DNA from: Phycisphaerae bacterium
GTDB lineage: Bacteria; Planctomycetota; Phycisphaerae; UBA1845; Fen-1342
DNA length: 64,000 nt
Direction: 5' to 3'
Assembly (NCBI GenBank): GCA_028279405.1
Contig: JANQNU010000070.1
Coordinates: 1-64,000 of the forward strand
The position numbers and the translations under genes were made by a program. How positions within the stretch are numbered: position 1 is the stretch's first letter; each line of letters starts with the position of its first letter. Under the pieces are notes generated by a model. It saw nothing but the letters and a program-made list of their open reading frames with translations. It did no database searches and was not told where the DNA came from. This document shows, piece after piece, positions 8,462-17,438 of the stretch.

Positions 8462-9679
8462 TTACCCCGCCAGAATCCCGCCGCGTTCAAATTCATCCAC
8501 GGCGTCGTCGACAATGCTCTCCATACTCTCGGGTTCCTGCGGAACAACGGCACGTTGCGTGACCGGTGGTGCTGCCCCGGCCCGCTGCTGCGCCATTCGC
8601 CGCTTGATCTCCGGGAAACCGACATACTTGAACGCTTCCCGGAACCACATTTGCAGCTGCTCGTCGGTCGGGCCCGTAGCCGCGGTACCGCGAACAACCG
8701 CGTCATGAGTCGCCGCTTTGACCTTGTCGAGGACGTACTGTTGCACTTGACGCCACTCCTCAGGTCGGGTGCGAACATCGAACCCGTAGTGTTGGCTGGC
8801 CGAGTTGGCCACGTTATCGATCCGGTGCCCGGCCCCCTGCCAAGCACGCTGGTCGGCCGCCTCTTGGGTCTGGCGGCGATAGTCGTCACTGGTCTGTTGG
8901 AACTCGTAGTGTTGCTGCCGCATCGCGCCCAGCTCGGCTTGCAACGCTTCGACCTGCTGCTGCGCGTACTGCGCGTGCTCGTATACTGCCCGCGTCTCTT
9001 CGTCGAGGTTATCGACGTTGACCATCGGCAATTGCGGCGTCTGCTCGCCCCCTTGCGGGTTCTGCATGTGCTCCAGGAACGCGTTAAACGCTTGCTGGTT
9101 CTCCGGCTGCTGCAACCAGGCCGCCCATTGGAATGTGGGCTGCTGCTGATACTGCTCGATTTGCTGGGCCCACTGCTGCTGCTCTTGGTGGACCCGCATG
9201 AGGTCGGTGACCGCCGGCACGTAGCTACCGTCGATCCAACTGCGCAAGGCGTTGCTGGCGATCTCCTGGGCGCGCGGATCGAGACTGGCCAGCGCTTCCT
9301 GGTCCACGCCGAGCCTCTGCAGGAAGTCCGCCGGCGTTACCCCGTCCGGCGGCGTCTGCAACGCCGGCTGCGGCGCTTGCGGCGGCGTTGGCGCTTTTTC
9401 GAAGTCCGCCACGGCGGCCGACGCCACATCCTCGAGCGATTGCGGTTCGGATGGCTCCAGATCGCTGGAAGGTTGAGCCGGCGCCGCCCCAGACGCTGGA
9501 ACGGAATCACCCTCGGCGGCCGGTTCGGATACGGGACCGTCCTCCGACGGGCCCGCCGCGTCGACTGCCTCCGACGCAAGATCCGCCATCGCGCCGTCAT
9601 CCGATCCGCCTCCCATCGGGGCATCGGCCATGTGCAAGACCGTGATCGCGATCGCCATCAATAACAACGCCGTCATCAT
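8462..9679 (-). CDS. Scaffold-like protein with hydrophobic N-terminus
   Basis: A 405-residue acidic protein: Ala/Pro/Glu-rich linker to about residue 130, then a long Gln/Glu-rich helical or coiled-coil core (QQWAQQIEQYQQQPTFQWA; YEHAQYAQQQVEALQAELGAMRQQ) and a short C-terminal segment (ESIVDDAVDEFERGGILAG). This is typical of scaffolds lying upstream of a capsid gene. The ATG at 9679 has AGGAGG ten bases upstream and overlaps the previous stop. This start adds a hydrophobic segment (MMTALLLMAIAITVLHM) unusual for scaffolds; an internal ATG at 9631 would remove it but lacks a ribosome site. Confidence 0.65.
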   Translation of the reverse strand: MMTALLLMAIAITVLHMADAPMGGGSDDGAMADLASEAVDAAGPSEDGPVSEPAAEGDSVPASGAAPAQPSSDLEPSEPQSLEDVASAAVADFEKAPTPPQAPQPALQTPPDGVTPADFLQRLGVDQEALASLDPRAQEIASNALRSWIDGSYVPAVTDLMRVHQEQQQWAQQIEQYQQQPTFQWAAWLQQPENQQAFNAFLEHMQNPQGGEQTPQLPMVNVDNLDEETRAVYEHAQYAQQQVEALQAELGAMRQQHYEFQQTSDDYRRQTQEAADQRAWQGAGHRIDNVANSASQHYGFDVRTRPEEWRQVQQYVLDKVKAATHDAVVRGTAATGPTDEQLQMWFREAFKYVGFPEIKRRMAQQRAGAAPPVTQRAVVPQEPESMESIVDDAVDEFERGGILAG

Positions 9680-10242
9680 GCGGTCACCGCCTCCTGTTGC
9701 CGTTGCTCATGCTCCTGCCGCGCCTGTTCGAAGCCTTCCATGTAGATCCGCGCGTACGCTTGCGTCGCTTCCGGTACTTCCGCGCCGTCTTCCTGCGTCC
9801 GCGGCACATAGGGGTTGTTCGGCTCCGTCGTCCGTGGATCGAATGCCACATACCCCTGCGCCCGAATCGCTTCGAGCATCTCCGGATCCGGCCGGTCCAC
9901 CTCTTCACGAACCTCGAGCGCTAGCCGCTTCTCGATTTCTTCTTGCGCCTGCCACCGCGGCCGCTCCACCGCTCGACGCGCGGGAACATGACGCCGGACG
10001 CGTTTCGTCGGTGCCATCCGACCAACGCCACGACGTAGCGCCTCCTCCTGCAACCCTTCAGCCAACCAGTCGCCGATGTGCTTCGCGTCGAATCGCACCT
10101 TCCCCGCCAACCGCAGAGCGTCCCACAACGCTGTCAGCTGCTCCAGATCAAGCCCGAGCAGGTCCGCCAACGACGCGTGCACGAACTCCAGCGAGTCGCG
10201 ATCGATCGTGGGCGGTTCCCTCTTTGTTCGCCTGCGGCTCAT
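9676..10242 (-). CDS. Phage late protein, unknown function
   Basis: A 188-residue charged, mainly helical protein (SRRRTKREPPTIDRDSLEF at the start, EEIEKRLALEVREEVDRPDPEMLEAIRAQGY in the middle and EGFEQARQEHEQRQQEAVTA at the end). It is coupled by ATGA overlaps to the zinc-ribbon gene upstream and the scaffold-like gene downstream, so it is made with assembly factors. No recognised domain. Confidence 0.6.
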   Translation of the reverse strand: MSRRRTKREPPTIDRDSLEFVHASLADLLGLDLEQLTALWDALRLAGKVRFDAKHIGDWLAEGLQEEALRRGVGRMAPTKRVRRHVPARRAVERPRWQAQEEIEKRLALEVREEVDRPDPEMLEAIRAQGYVAFDPRTTEPNNPYVPRTQEDGAEVPEATQAYARIYMEGFEQARQEHEQRQQEAVTA

Positions 10243-10664
10243 TCCTCGCGCATCTCCCGGTCAGTCGGTGGCCCGTACTCCGTAAGCCCGCGCTCCTTGA
10301 GCTGCCGCCGCTTCTCGTCCTGGTTGTTCACGACCAACCGCCCGTCGGGCGCTAAACGGTTGCCGAACGTCTCGATCGGGATCTTGCGGACGATGTGCCG
10401 GCCAGGTGCGACGGCCTCGCGAAAGTTCCGCACGTACCGCCCAGGCCCGACCTCCTCGACCTCGCGCATGACTGAGGGGGGGATGGCCATCGCGTCACTG
10501 AGATACGGCCGCTTCGCGATCGTGCCTTTTTGCTCCGCGCGCAAGCTACGATGGGTTTCCCCGGTGCAGACCGGACAGACCGGATTCGCGGCGTGCTCAG
10601 CCATCGGCCGCACATCCTCGAACGCGTGCCCGCACGCATCGCAAACTTGACAGTAAACCGGCAT
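10239..10664 (-). CDS. FmdB-like zinc-ribbon phage protein
   Basis: A 141-residue protein when started at the internal ATG 10664 (MPVYCQVCDACGHAFEDVRP). This start matches the FmdB/CxxC regulatory-domain pattern, in which a CxxC pair near the start is followed about 25 residues later by a second pair (PVCPVC). The frame is open upstream to 10718, but that would enter the promoter. The rest (PGRYVRNFREAVAPGRHIVRK; NRLAPDGRLVVNNQDEKRRQL) is unknown. It is the first gene behind the promoter at 10718-10747. Confidence 0.65.
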   Translation of the reverse strand: MPVYCQVCDACGHAFEDVRPMAEHAANPVCPVCTGETHRSLRAEQKGTIAKRPYLSDAMAIPPSVMREVEEVGPGRYVRNFREAVAPGRHIVRKIPIETFGNRLAPDGRLVVNNQDEKRRQLKERGLTEYGPPTDREMREE

Positions 10665-10717
10665 CGCACGCTCACAGTGCGAGCTGGCAACGCAGAGTGA
10701 CACCCCAGACGCGTGCA

Positions 10718-10747
10718 ATCATAGTCACTGGTCACGTGACGGTCACG
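10718..10747 (-). promoter_or_regulatory. Late promoter with overlapping phage operator (site 2)
   Basis: On the minus strand GTGACC (10741-10746) and TATGAT (10718-10723) are 17 bp apart. The motif TGGTCACGTGACGGTCACG (10729-10747) overlays the -35 and spacer, as at 530-559. Here the motif also contains the perfect palindrome GTCACGTGAC and is followed by a further GGTCA half-site. It would drive the zinc-ribbon to virion-protein operon down to 1.9 kb. Confidence 0.65.
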
Positions 10748-10885
10748 GTCAATCTAGAGGAAAAATCGGCGGCTGGAATAGGATTCGGAATAATCTGCAC
10801 CCGATTGTTGACTCCGGGCGGCCGAAAAATGCTCGAATCGTGCGCCGAGAAATGCAGGCCCGTGACCGCTTTCGAGGGCCTGATG

Positions 10886-11527
10886 TCAAGATGTCGTTGA
10901 CATCTTGACATCGTAGAACATCCGCGGACTGTCCTCCCCTCGCCACTTGTCCCCATCCTCGCAACGCCAGACCTGATCGATCGTCAGGTACTTCGGCGGA
11001 TCGTCGCCGGCGAACGGACGCACCCGGCTCGGCTCGAACCAGCACACCCGGTTGTTCGGCTGGGCCGCCAGCCGCCCGTCGTCCAGCTCGAGCACGTGAT
11101 GACACTTCCAACCGGCGTCGCCGGCGTTCTCCGCCGCTGCCGCGCCGTAGTAGTCCACCGTGAAACGATACGAGCCCGGGACCTGGCTGCGGTCCGCCAA
11201 CGCCACCCGTACCCGGCAATCCTGCAGATACGGGAACTCCACCACCGCCGCCCCGTACGCGAAGCAATCCCACAGCTGAACACGCCACGGCTGATCGGCC
11301 GGAACCTGCGGCGCCGTTCGTTTCGTCACCAGTGCGTGAATCGGCAACCGGCCAATCAGGGCCCCATTGTCCAGCAACACCCAAAAACACAGGCAGCGAC
11401 CGGGGATCGTCGCCACCGCAACCGCCATCCCCGCTTCGAAATCGCCGACGTACTGCCGCGCCATCCCGTGCAGGAACTCAGCACGTACGAAAACCGGGAA
11501 CTCGGGGATGGGTACGTTGAGCGTCAC
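10886..11527 (-). CDS. Phage late protein, unknown function
   Basis: A 213-residue protein (MTLNVPIPEFPVFVRAEFLHG) with several Cys and Trp residues and alternating strands (AVAVATIPGRCLCFWVLLDNG; YRFTVDYYGAAAAENAG; KCHHVLELDDGRL), suggesting a compact beta-rich fold. It begins by ATGA overlap with the coiled-coil gene. No family recognised; its position between portal and scaffold genes suggests a role in head assembly or DNA packaging. Confidence 0.6.
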   Translation of the reverse strand: MTLNVPIPEFPVFVRAEFLHGMARQYVGDFEAGMAVAVATIPGRCLCFWVLLDNGALIGRLPIHALVTKRTAPQVPADQPWRVQLWDCFAYGAAVVEFPYLQDCRVRVALADRSQVPGSYRFTVDYYGAAAAENAGDAGWKCHHVLELDDGRLAAQPNNRVCWFEPSRVRPFAGDDPPKYLTIDQVWRCEDGDKWRGEDSPRMFYDVKMSTTS

Positions 11528-12162
11528 TTCCGCGGCTTGTCCAGGTGCCCGAGTTGCCCCTGCAGGTCACGCCGACCCGCACTAAAGCTGCTCACCGTAT
11601 ACCCACTGGCTCCGACTGCCTCTTCCTGGTCCGCTTCGATCGCCTCCTGCACCAACCGGGCCTCGATCTCCTGTTGGCGATCGCTACGTTCGGACTGCGC
11701 CCGGAGTTGCCCCTCCAGCTCGGCAACTTGCGCACGCAGCGCCGCGACCTCGTCCAGATCGTCCATCACGCCCGCCACAGTCGGCGACGGCTCCAGAGGC
11801 TCATCGGGTTGGATCGGACGCATCGCCGGCTGCGATCGCTGCCGCCCTTTGTAGAGCCGCCATACGTGCTCCGTTTCCGCGTCCGTCAAGCTCGTCCTGC
11901 CGTTCGCCCGCATGTAGTGATTTACGAACGCGGGGTAGTCCAACGACTCTTCGGGCTCGGGTGCTGGTGCTGGTGCTGGCGCTGGTGGGGGAGCGGTTGG
12001 GATGGGTGACGCGGCCGCCGGCCGACTCGATTGCTCGACAGGGCCGCCTTGCAGCTTCCAGCGAAGCTCAAGCAACCCCTGCTTGCGCGCCGCCACCGCG
12101 GCCAACTCCTGATCGCATCGCAACAGCTCCGTCTGGATCATCGCCTCAACTCGATCCTGCAT
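11524..12162 (-). CDS. Coiled-coil phage protein with Pro/Ala linker
   Basis: A 212-residue protein. N-terminal helix (QDRVEAMIQTELLRCDQELAAV), then a Pro/Ala linker around residues 45-75, a helical segment with DYPAFVNHYMRANGR, and a C-terminal coiled coil (DLDEVAALRAQVAELEGQLRAQSERSDRQQEIE). It lies 11 bp after the portal stop and overlaps the next gene by ATGA. A scaffold-accessory or connector role is possible but not shown. Confidence 0.55.
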   Translation of the reverse strand: MQDRVEAMIQTELLRCDQELAAVAARKQGLLELRWKLQGGPVEQSSRPAAASPIPTAPPPAPAPAPAPEPEESLDYPAFVNHYMRANGRTSLTDAETEHVWRLYKGRQRSQPAMRPIQPDEPLEPSPTVAGVMDDLDEVAALRAQVAELEGQLRAQSERSDRQQEIEARLVQEAIEADQEEAVGASGYTVSSFSAGRRDLQGQLGHLDKPRK

Positions 12163-12173
12163 GTCGTACTCCT

Positions 12174-14189
12174 TTAAGCGGCTGCCCCGCCCATTGCGGC
12201 TTGTCCAAGCTCAGCCAAACGGGCAAGTATCTCGTCCTCTGTCGGATCACCGTCGGGTAGCTGGTCGAGATGCGCGACCAGCTGGTCAATCTCCGCCTGA
12301 ATCGGATCCTGCGGGCCGGCCTGCGCCTGCGGCGCTCCCGCCGGCCCCGGTTGTGCGGCCATGCCCGGCGCCATCGCTCCCTGCTGCTGGGCAGCGGCCA
12401 TCGGTGGCGGCGGAGGAAGCGGAACCAGGATGTGCTCATGGCCGGCCACCTCCATTTTTTGCAAGTAGGATCGAAGCAGCGGCACAAACTGCAACGTGTA
12501 CCCCTCGCGGTTCACCCACGCCTCATAGTTCGGCAGCTGGGCGAGCGCCTGGTTCATTCCATTGATCTCGTCCGCCGTCGTCATCGCACTACGGACCTTC
12601 ACCTCGAAACCGTAGTCCAGCATCTCCCCGATCACCGGCCGACTCGCATCCAACGTCACGAACGACAACCCCGGCGGGCCCATGTTCTCGATCGGGAGCT
12701 GCATCCCATGCAGAAGGTCGATCTTCTCGTAGGTGATCGCCACGATCCCGCTATACGTCGCCGACGCGAAGTCATTCGCCGGGCTCACCTTGTGGTTCAT
12801 CCGCGAAAGCGATGCGCCCTCCTGCTGTTGCAACTGCATGTTGGTCGGATCGCCGCGCCGCCCCAAGCCCAACTGCATCTCGTCGATGCCACTTGCCCGA
12901 TCGAACGCCTGTTGATCGCGGTCCATGATCTCGAAGTGCTCGGGGCGCGTGCCGCCGATATCGATCGCCTTCACAACCCCGTCCAGGTCCTGCACATCAT
13001 CAAGACCCACGATTCCATTGTCGTCCGCGTTCGCGATCTGCTCGGTTACCTTCGCGCCCTCGCCACCGGCCGCCCCATTGTTGACGAGTAACAGGTGTTT
13101 CAGCTGGCGCCCGGCCTTGCTCGCGACCTGGTGCTGATCGTTGCGGTCCTTGCTGACCCGGAAGACCCGCTTGAACGGCGGGATCGGGTACATCTGCTTT
13201 TTCGACCACTCGAAACCCAGAATCAGAAACGGCAGCCCCTCGACCCCCAACGCTATCGGTTCACGCTTCAACACGCGTTCGTGGTCCTGGCGTTCCATCG
13301 CCAGCGTGATCCGCTCCGACGGCGTGCGCGTGTAGATGTCCACCAACCCGATCAGGTTGGCCTGGCCCTCATGTTCCGCGGACTTGTCGTTCGTTTCCTC
13401 TTCGGGCCAAACGGGCGCCGTCGTGAAACGCGGCGTCAACGGCACGTCCTTACCAAAGATCGCGCGGCATTCCTGCTGCGTTCGGTAGTACTCGACCGCG
13501 ATCCACTCCGCGCGGCGAATGTCGTTGTACGTCGGATCGAAGAGTACGCGGGTCGGATCGAGCGCCCGGGCCCACGGCATCCCCGCGTCGTGCTGTTCGC
13601 GCCGATCGGCCATCGAAAAGTCGATGTCCACCAAACTCAGCTGGCCACTGTCATCGGGATCGTCCTCGTTGCGGCCCCCCTCCCCCATTCCGCGGCGCAC
13701 TTCGAACCCCAGTTGCATGATCCCGACCGACCACATCGAGTTCATGTACGCTTCCTGCAGCTCACCCGGCATCCCGTTCGCGCCCTTCTGCAACCCCACC
13801 GCGCGACCGAGCGCCGTTGCCTGCATCCCCAGCATCTGCGCGAACTGGGTTTTCTCGTACGGATCCTCCCCAGCGCTGGCCTTGATCGGCTTGACCACGA
13901 CCTCCAGATCCTCGCCCACCAGGTGCGGCATCAAGACCGAAACGTACTCCGCAAGCCCGTTGCTGAAATCGCCGTCGCCGCGGTCGATCCGCTGTCCCTC
14001 GTATGCTTCGAGTAGCCGTTTCCACTCCTTCTCAGCATCCGATCGCTTGCGACGCGCCGCCTTCAACCGCTGCTGCCAGAACCGATAGTCCTGGATGCTC
14101 CGCATCCGGTCCTGTTGCTGCTGTTGCTGCTGCGGGTTCGCACCCTGCACGATCCCCGGAGCCATCATCGTCGGTACTGCCGCACTCAT
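12174..14189 (-). CDS. Phage portal protein
   Basis: A 671-residue protein that starts by ATGA overlap with the TerL stop, the usual place for a portal. It has an N-terminal Gln-rich stretch (residues 19-26), helical wing-like segments (RQRLKAARRKRSDAEKEWKRLLEAYEG), the motif PYEKTQFAQMLGMQATALGRA and a C-terminal Pro/Ala-rich tail with an acidic helical end (DPIQAEIDQLVAHLDQLPDGD). Size and layout resemble the large portals of P22-like or other podoviruses. It would form the dodecameric DNA gate to which TerL docks. No catalytic motif is expected. Confidence 0.75.
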   Translation of the reverse strand: MSAAVPTMMAPGIVQGANPQQQQQQQDRMRSIQDYRFWQQRLKAARRKRSDAEKEWKRLLEAYEGQRIDRGDGDFSNGLAEYVSVLMPHLVGEDLEVVVKPIKASAGEDPYEKTQFAQMLGMQATALGRAVGLQKGANGMPGELQEAYMNSMWSVGIMQLGFEVRRGMGEGGRNEDDPDDSGQLSLVDIDFSMADRREQHDAGMPWARALDPTRVLFDPTYNDIRRAEWIAVEYYRTQQECRAIFGKDVPLTPRFTTAPVWPEEETNDKSAEHEGQANLIGLVDIYTRTPSERITLAMERQDHERVLKREPIALGVEGLPFLILGFEWSKKQMYPIPPFKRVFRVSKDRNDQHQVASKAGRQLKHLLLVNNGAAGGEGAKVTEQIANADDNGIVGLDDVQDLDGVVKAIDIGGTRPEHFEIMDRDQQAFDRASGIDEMQLGLGRRGDPTNMQLQQQEGASLSRMNHKVSPANDFASATYSGIVAITYEKIDLLHGMQLPIENMGPPGLSFVTLDASRPVIGEMLDYGFEVKVRSAMTTADEINGMNQALAQLPNYEAWVNREGYTLQFVPLLRSYLQKMEVAGHEHILVPLPPPPPMAAAQQQGAMAPGMAAQPGPAGAPQAQAGPQDPIQAEIDQLVAHLDQLPDGDPTEDEILARLAELGQAAMGGAAA

Positions 14190-15877
14190 GCCCGGTGCCT
14201 CCTTCGCTTCGCTTCCTGGGCCATCGCCGCCACCGTGCCCGACGGCGCCGCTCCGGCACCCAACGGCCGATGCTTCAGCTTGTGCGACGCGTAGTACTCG
14301 ATGCAGTTCAACGCGTGGTTGTGCCCGTCGACGACCGGCTCGGTCTTCCCCTTGTGCTCACCAAGCTCCGGATCCACCTCCTTGTAACGGTGGTGCCGGA
14401 ACTCCCACACCGTCCATTCGCACTGCTCCGTATCCACGTAAAGCCGGATCAGGCCGTTCATCGGCGTGAGCAGCTCGCGCACTGCAAACCGTTGCGTCCG
14501 CTTGTCCGCGTTGCTCGCGGGCTGGGCGTGGATCCGCATCTGGCGCATCAGCTGGAGCATCGAGAGCTGTTTGGCCTGGTCGTGCTGCTTGGCGTACTCG
14601 TCCATGAGCACAACCCGCGGGCGCAAGTCGCCTTTGACCTTCTTCCAACGGTCAATCGTCGCCTGAATCGACTTGTTGCTGGCAAAGACGGCATCGATTG
14701 TGCCCAGCCCCTCGCCGTCGCGCGAGCCCGCTTCGATCGCGTTCTCGTACTCCTCGATCTCCGCCGGCGTCATCACACCCCGCAAGGACCAGCGCTTCAG
14801 GAAGATTTCCGCGGCGAGCTGCCCAACCGTACGCTCCTGCCGGTAGATCTCGTCATAGATGACCGCCACGTCACCCGGACCGATGTACCCGAACAACACC
14901 GCGCAGTGGTTCGCCCAGCCGGGATCGATCAGCTCGAAGCGGTTCGACCATGCCTCGGGAGACAACGGCGCCTCCACCGCCCGATGGTGCCGCTCGACGC
15001 TGAACTCGCCGTAGACCAGTCCGCCGCGGATCGTCGGCAGACCCTCGATCCGCATCCGCCGGTCCTTGCGACTCATCACGCCGGCGACCAGCTCGATCTC
15101 AGACGCGGAAAGATGCGGGTTGTCCGACATCTGCCCCTGGACAAGCCCCACCTGGTCGGCCGGGATCACGTTCTTCATGTCCGGCGAGAACTCGCGGTGG
15201 TAGAACAGGTCCTCGATGAACGCGTGTTCCCACAGCGCCGTCCAGATGATCGGCGCCCGATAGTCCACCGTCCGCGGGAGAACCGCGAGGAAGAACGGCG
15301 GCTTGATCGCTTCGTCGATCCACGCCAGGTGGATCTTCGACCCCTCGAACGTGATCAGCTTCTGTTCTTCGGACTTGAAGACGAACGCCGTGTCGTTCTT
15401 CAGCTCGGCAACGTGGTTGTGGAAGCCGCTTTTCTTGTCCCAGCGCGTGCCACGCTTCCACAACGCCGGCGGGATCCGCTCCCAAATCTCCTTCTGCTGC
15501 ACGTCGCGGGATTTCTCGAACGTCGTCGTGATGCACCAGATCGTCCGCGGCGGCCCCAGCGCCCAGCTGGCCGGGTTGCGGGGAAGGTCCGGCCAGTCGG
15601 TCCGCAAGAGCCCCGTGGCGACCTGCGCGCAGACGCAGCCGGCCCAGAACGTCTTACCGAAGCGATTGGCGCCGACCATCCCGATCAACTTCTTCACCTC
15701 GTCGAAATGACCCCACGCCTCGAGCTGCTTCGGTGTGAATTGCAGTCGCTCAATGCGACCGTCCGGAAGCTCCGTCCAACGCAGCGGGTTGTTCCGGAGC
15801 CGGATCCGCATCTCCTGCGCGATCTTCTCGCGCATCGCGTCGGTGATGACCGGCATGCCGTTCCGCGGACGTGCCAC
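14186..15877 (-). CDS. Terminase large subunit (ATPase/nuclease)
   Basis: A 563-residue packaging motor. A variant Walker A, GANRFGKT, is at residues 69-76 and Walker B IHLAWIDEA at 182-190 (Asp188, Glu189). The C-terminal RNase H-like nuclease shows its first acidic residue in FELIDPGW (Asp318) and further acidic candidates at YDEIYRQ and DEYAKQHD. TerL cuts concatemeric DNA and pumps it through the portal. It follows the small-terminase-like gene by six bases and overlaps the portal start. The long open frame on the opposite strand is a GC-bias shadow. Confidence 0.92.
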   Translation of the reverse strand: MARPRNGMPVITDAMREKIAQEMRIRLRNNPLRWTELPDGRIERLQFTPKQLEAWGHFDEVKKLIGMVGANRFGKTFWAGCVCAQVATGLLRTDWPDLPRNPASWALGPPRTIWCITTTFEKSRDVQQKEIWERIPPALWKRGTRWDKKSGFHNHVAELKNDTAFVFKSEEQKLITFEGSKIHLAWIDEAIKPPFFLAVLPRTVDYRAPIIWTALWEHAFIEDLFYHREFSPDMKNVIPADQVGLVQGQMSDNPHLSASEIELVAGVMSRKDRRMRIEGLPTIRGGLVYGEFSVERHHRAVEAPLSPEAWSNRFELIDPGWANHCAVLFGYIGPGDVAVIYDEIYRQERTVGQLAAEIFLKRWSLRGVMTPAEIEEYENAIEAGSRDGEGLGTIDAVFASNKSIQATIDRWKKVKGDLRPRVVLMDEYAKQHDQAKQLSMLQLMRQMRIHAQPASNADKRTQRFAVRELLTPMNGLIRLYVDTEQCEWTVWEFRHHRYKEVDPELGEHKGKTEPVVDGHNHALNCIEYYASHKLKHRPLGAGAAPSGTVAAMAQEAKRRRHRA

Positions 15878-15883
15878 ACTGCC

Positions 15884-16441
15884 CTACTCCTGCAACATGC
15901 CGTAAAGCCGCTCCATCTCGTCGTCGCTCAGATCATCCAACGGCCCCTCGTCCTCCAGCTCGCGCGGCATCTTGGTCAATCCAAAGAGCTGCATCATCTG
16001 GTCCACCGCTTTCGCCTGCGCCTTCACGTCGTCGTCGACGCTCGTGGCATCAACGGGCGGTTTGCGCTTGGGGGCGGTATGCGTCTCGCTGTGCGTGACC
16101 AGCCCCCCCTCCCAATACACGCGGTTGTAGCGTTTCTGATCGAGCCGCCGCTTGATCGACAGGAGCATCCGATCGACGGTCAGCCCCAACTCGTCGGCGC
16201 GCTCGAGCAGTTGTCCTTGCGTGCGCAGCCGCTTCATGATCAAGCGACCCATCCGCGACAGGTTCTTCGCGCTCGACTCGCTGCCCGCCGCTTTGGCGAC
16301 CTGGCGCGCCGTTTTCCCGGCCGCCGCCGCCTTCATCGCCGCGCCGTAGTCCAGCTTTGTCCGCGAAGTCGTCGGCTCCGTCGCCTTCTTGCGGCCCGTG
16401 GCCTTGCGTTTCGCCTTCTTCTTGGTCTTCTTCGCCGCCAT
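15884..16441 (-). CDS. Probable terminase small subunit
   Basis: A 185-residue protein with a very basic N-terminal tail (KKTKKKAKRKATGRKKA), a helix-turn-helix-like region (YGAAMKAAAAGKTARQVAKAAG), a helical core (LERADELGLTVDRMLLSIKRRLDQK) and an acidic C-terminus. This DNA-binding plus helical-oligomerisation layout, directly upstream of TerL, is that of a small terminase recognising packaging sites. Family membership is inferred from context rather than a specific signature. Operator site 3 lies only 19 bp upstream. Confidence 0.7.
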   Translation of the reverse strand: MAAKKTKKKAKRKATGRKKATEPTTSRTKLDYGAAMKAAAAGKTARQVAKAAGSESSAKNLSRMGRLIMKRLRTQGQLLERADELGLTVDRMLLSIKRRLDQKRYNRVYWEGGLVTHSETHTAPKRKPPVDATSVDDDVKAQAKAVDQMMQLFGLTKMPRELEDEGPLDDLSDDEMERLYGMLQE

Positions 16442-16459
16442 CGCTCCGTCGCCGGCTGC

Positions 16460-16478
16460 TGGTCACGTAACGGTCATC
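16460..16478 (+). promoter_or_regulatory. Phage operator motif, site 3
   Basis: TGGTCACGTAACGGTCATC matches the motif at 541 and 10729 and lies 19 bp ahead of the small-terminase start. Unlike those sites there is no TATGAT at the equivalent distance. A possible -10 TATAGT (minus strand, about 16489-16494) sits on the other side, so the motif would cover the transcription start rather than the -35. Confidence 0.5.
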
Positions 16479-16592
16479 GTACCAACACTATAGCGACGTC
16501 CGGGCCGCAGGGGGAGCGCATTCCTGCACGCTGGGCCGCGTGCATAATCCGTGTGCATAAATTGCCCCCGAAAATAAGCGCCTGGGAGTGCG

Positions 16593-16799
16593 TCAGCGCG
16601 TGCGGGGATCGTTGTAGGCCCGCGTGCGGCAATAGCGGGTCGGGTAACGGTGCAGCTGGTCCACCAGCTCGTTCAGGCAATCCTCATCTAACCGCCGCGC
16701 CCAGTCGGCGACCAAACGCAGCTTCTCGTCCCGTCCCAATCGATGCAATCTGAGTGTTCGCTGAGTGATGCGCGCATCCGACTTGCGCTGTGTGTTCAT
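16593..16799 (-). CDS. Small basic phage protein, unknown
   Basis: A 68-residue protein (MNTQRKSDARITQRTLRLHRLGRDEKLRLVADWARRLDEDCLNELVDQL). The same frame stays open to 17048, but the upstream part looks like untranslated leader (Arg-rich, no ribosome site). The ATG at 16799 opens a coherent amphipathic helical domain, so I start there. It sits just before the packaging genes and may be DNA-binding. Confidence 0.5.
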   Translation of the reverse strand: MNTQRKSDARITQRTLRLHRLGRDEKLRLVADWARRLDEDCLNELVDQLHRYPTRYCRTRAYNDPRTR

Positions 16800-17124
16800 G
16801 GAGTGGCCCTTCGCTCGAGACGCCCTTCTCGGTTGCACCTCCGTGCGCTGAAGCCAGCCCGCGCGAGTCCGTGCGCGGCCCTCCGTGCGACCGTCAGGTC
16901 GCCAAAGCAAGGCCGATGGCCTTGGCTTCGCCCCCCTGAATTGTGTGGCGTGCTCGCTCGCAGGACTCCGCTGGTTTCCCCGAAGGAAAACGCGGGCACT
17001 CAACCTGCCACGCACATTCCCCATATCCCCATCCAGCGGCTTCCCCATCTTATATACGCAGTATGTGTCGGCGGGTTGGAAAGTTCAGGAATTTCAAAAT
17101 TTTGGAGAAGGATTGATAAAGCGA
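16800..17124 (-). other. Long intergenic leader with hairpins
   Basis: No convincing gene is seen in these 325 bases. On the minus strand a TATATAAG element near 17047-17055 could be a -10. The stretch between it and the gene at 16799 contains hairpins, including CAAGGCC-GAT-GGCCTTG near 16908-16924. An AT-rich patch lies at 17085-17115. It may be a structured 5' leader of the small basic gene. Confidence 0.35.
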
Positions 17125-17418
17125 CTACTCCATCAGTTGGCACGCCTCGAACACGCGACAACCGTCACCGCGACGGTAGAACACCTGCACCAATCCCACC
17201 GACAACGACCGGCAGTACGCCACGAACTCGCTCGTTCGCAACTCCGGCCACTCCACCGACACCAGCCCGTCCAGAGGCCCACCCGAAAGCCGAATCCCCA
17301 AAGAATCCCCCTTCGATACCCCTCTTGCCCCCCGAAGCTCCCCCCGCTGGCACGCCATATACGCCACCCGCAACGCCGCGCAGTCCGCGCGCGACAAGAC
17401 CACCTCGCGATGTCGCAT
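17125..17418 (-). CDS. Small phage protein, unknown
   Basis: A 97-residue protein (MRHREVVLSRADCAALRVAYMACQRGELRG...) preceded by AAGGGGG. It contains three Cys residues and a hydrophobic strand near the end (LSVGLVQVFYRRGDG). It lies in the minus-strand run of small genes between the early promoter region and the packaging genes. Codon usage resembles its neighbours. No family recognised. Confidence 0.5.
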   Translation of the reverse strand: MRHREVVLSRADCAALRVAYMACQRGELRGARGVSKGDSLGIRLSGGPLDGLVSVEWPELRTSEFVAYCRSLSVGLVQVFYRRGDGCRVFEACQLME

Positions 17419-17438
17419 GATTGAAACCCCCTTTTTGC

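Noticed and set aside
14003-16753. A 916-codon open frame opposite TerL, TerS and portal
   Set aside because: Arg/Pro/His-rich composition, no ribosome site and complete overlap with TerL, whose motifs are clear. It arises from GC-rich codon bias.
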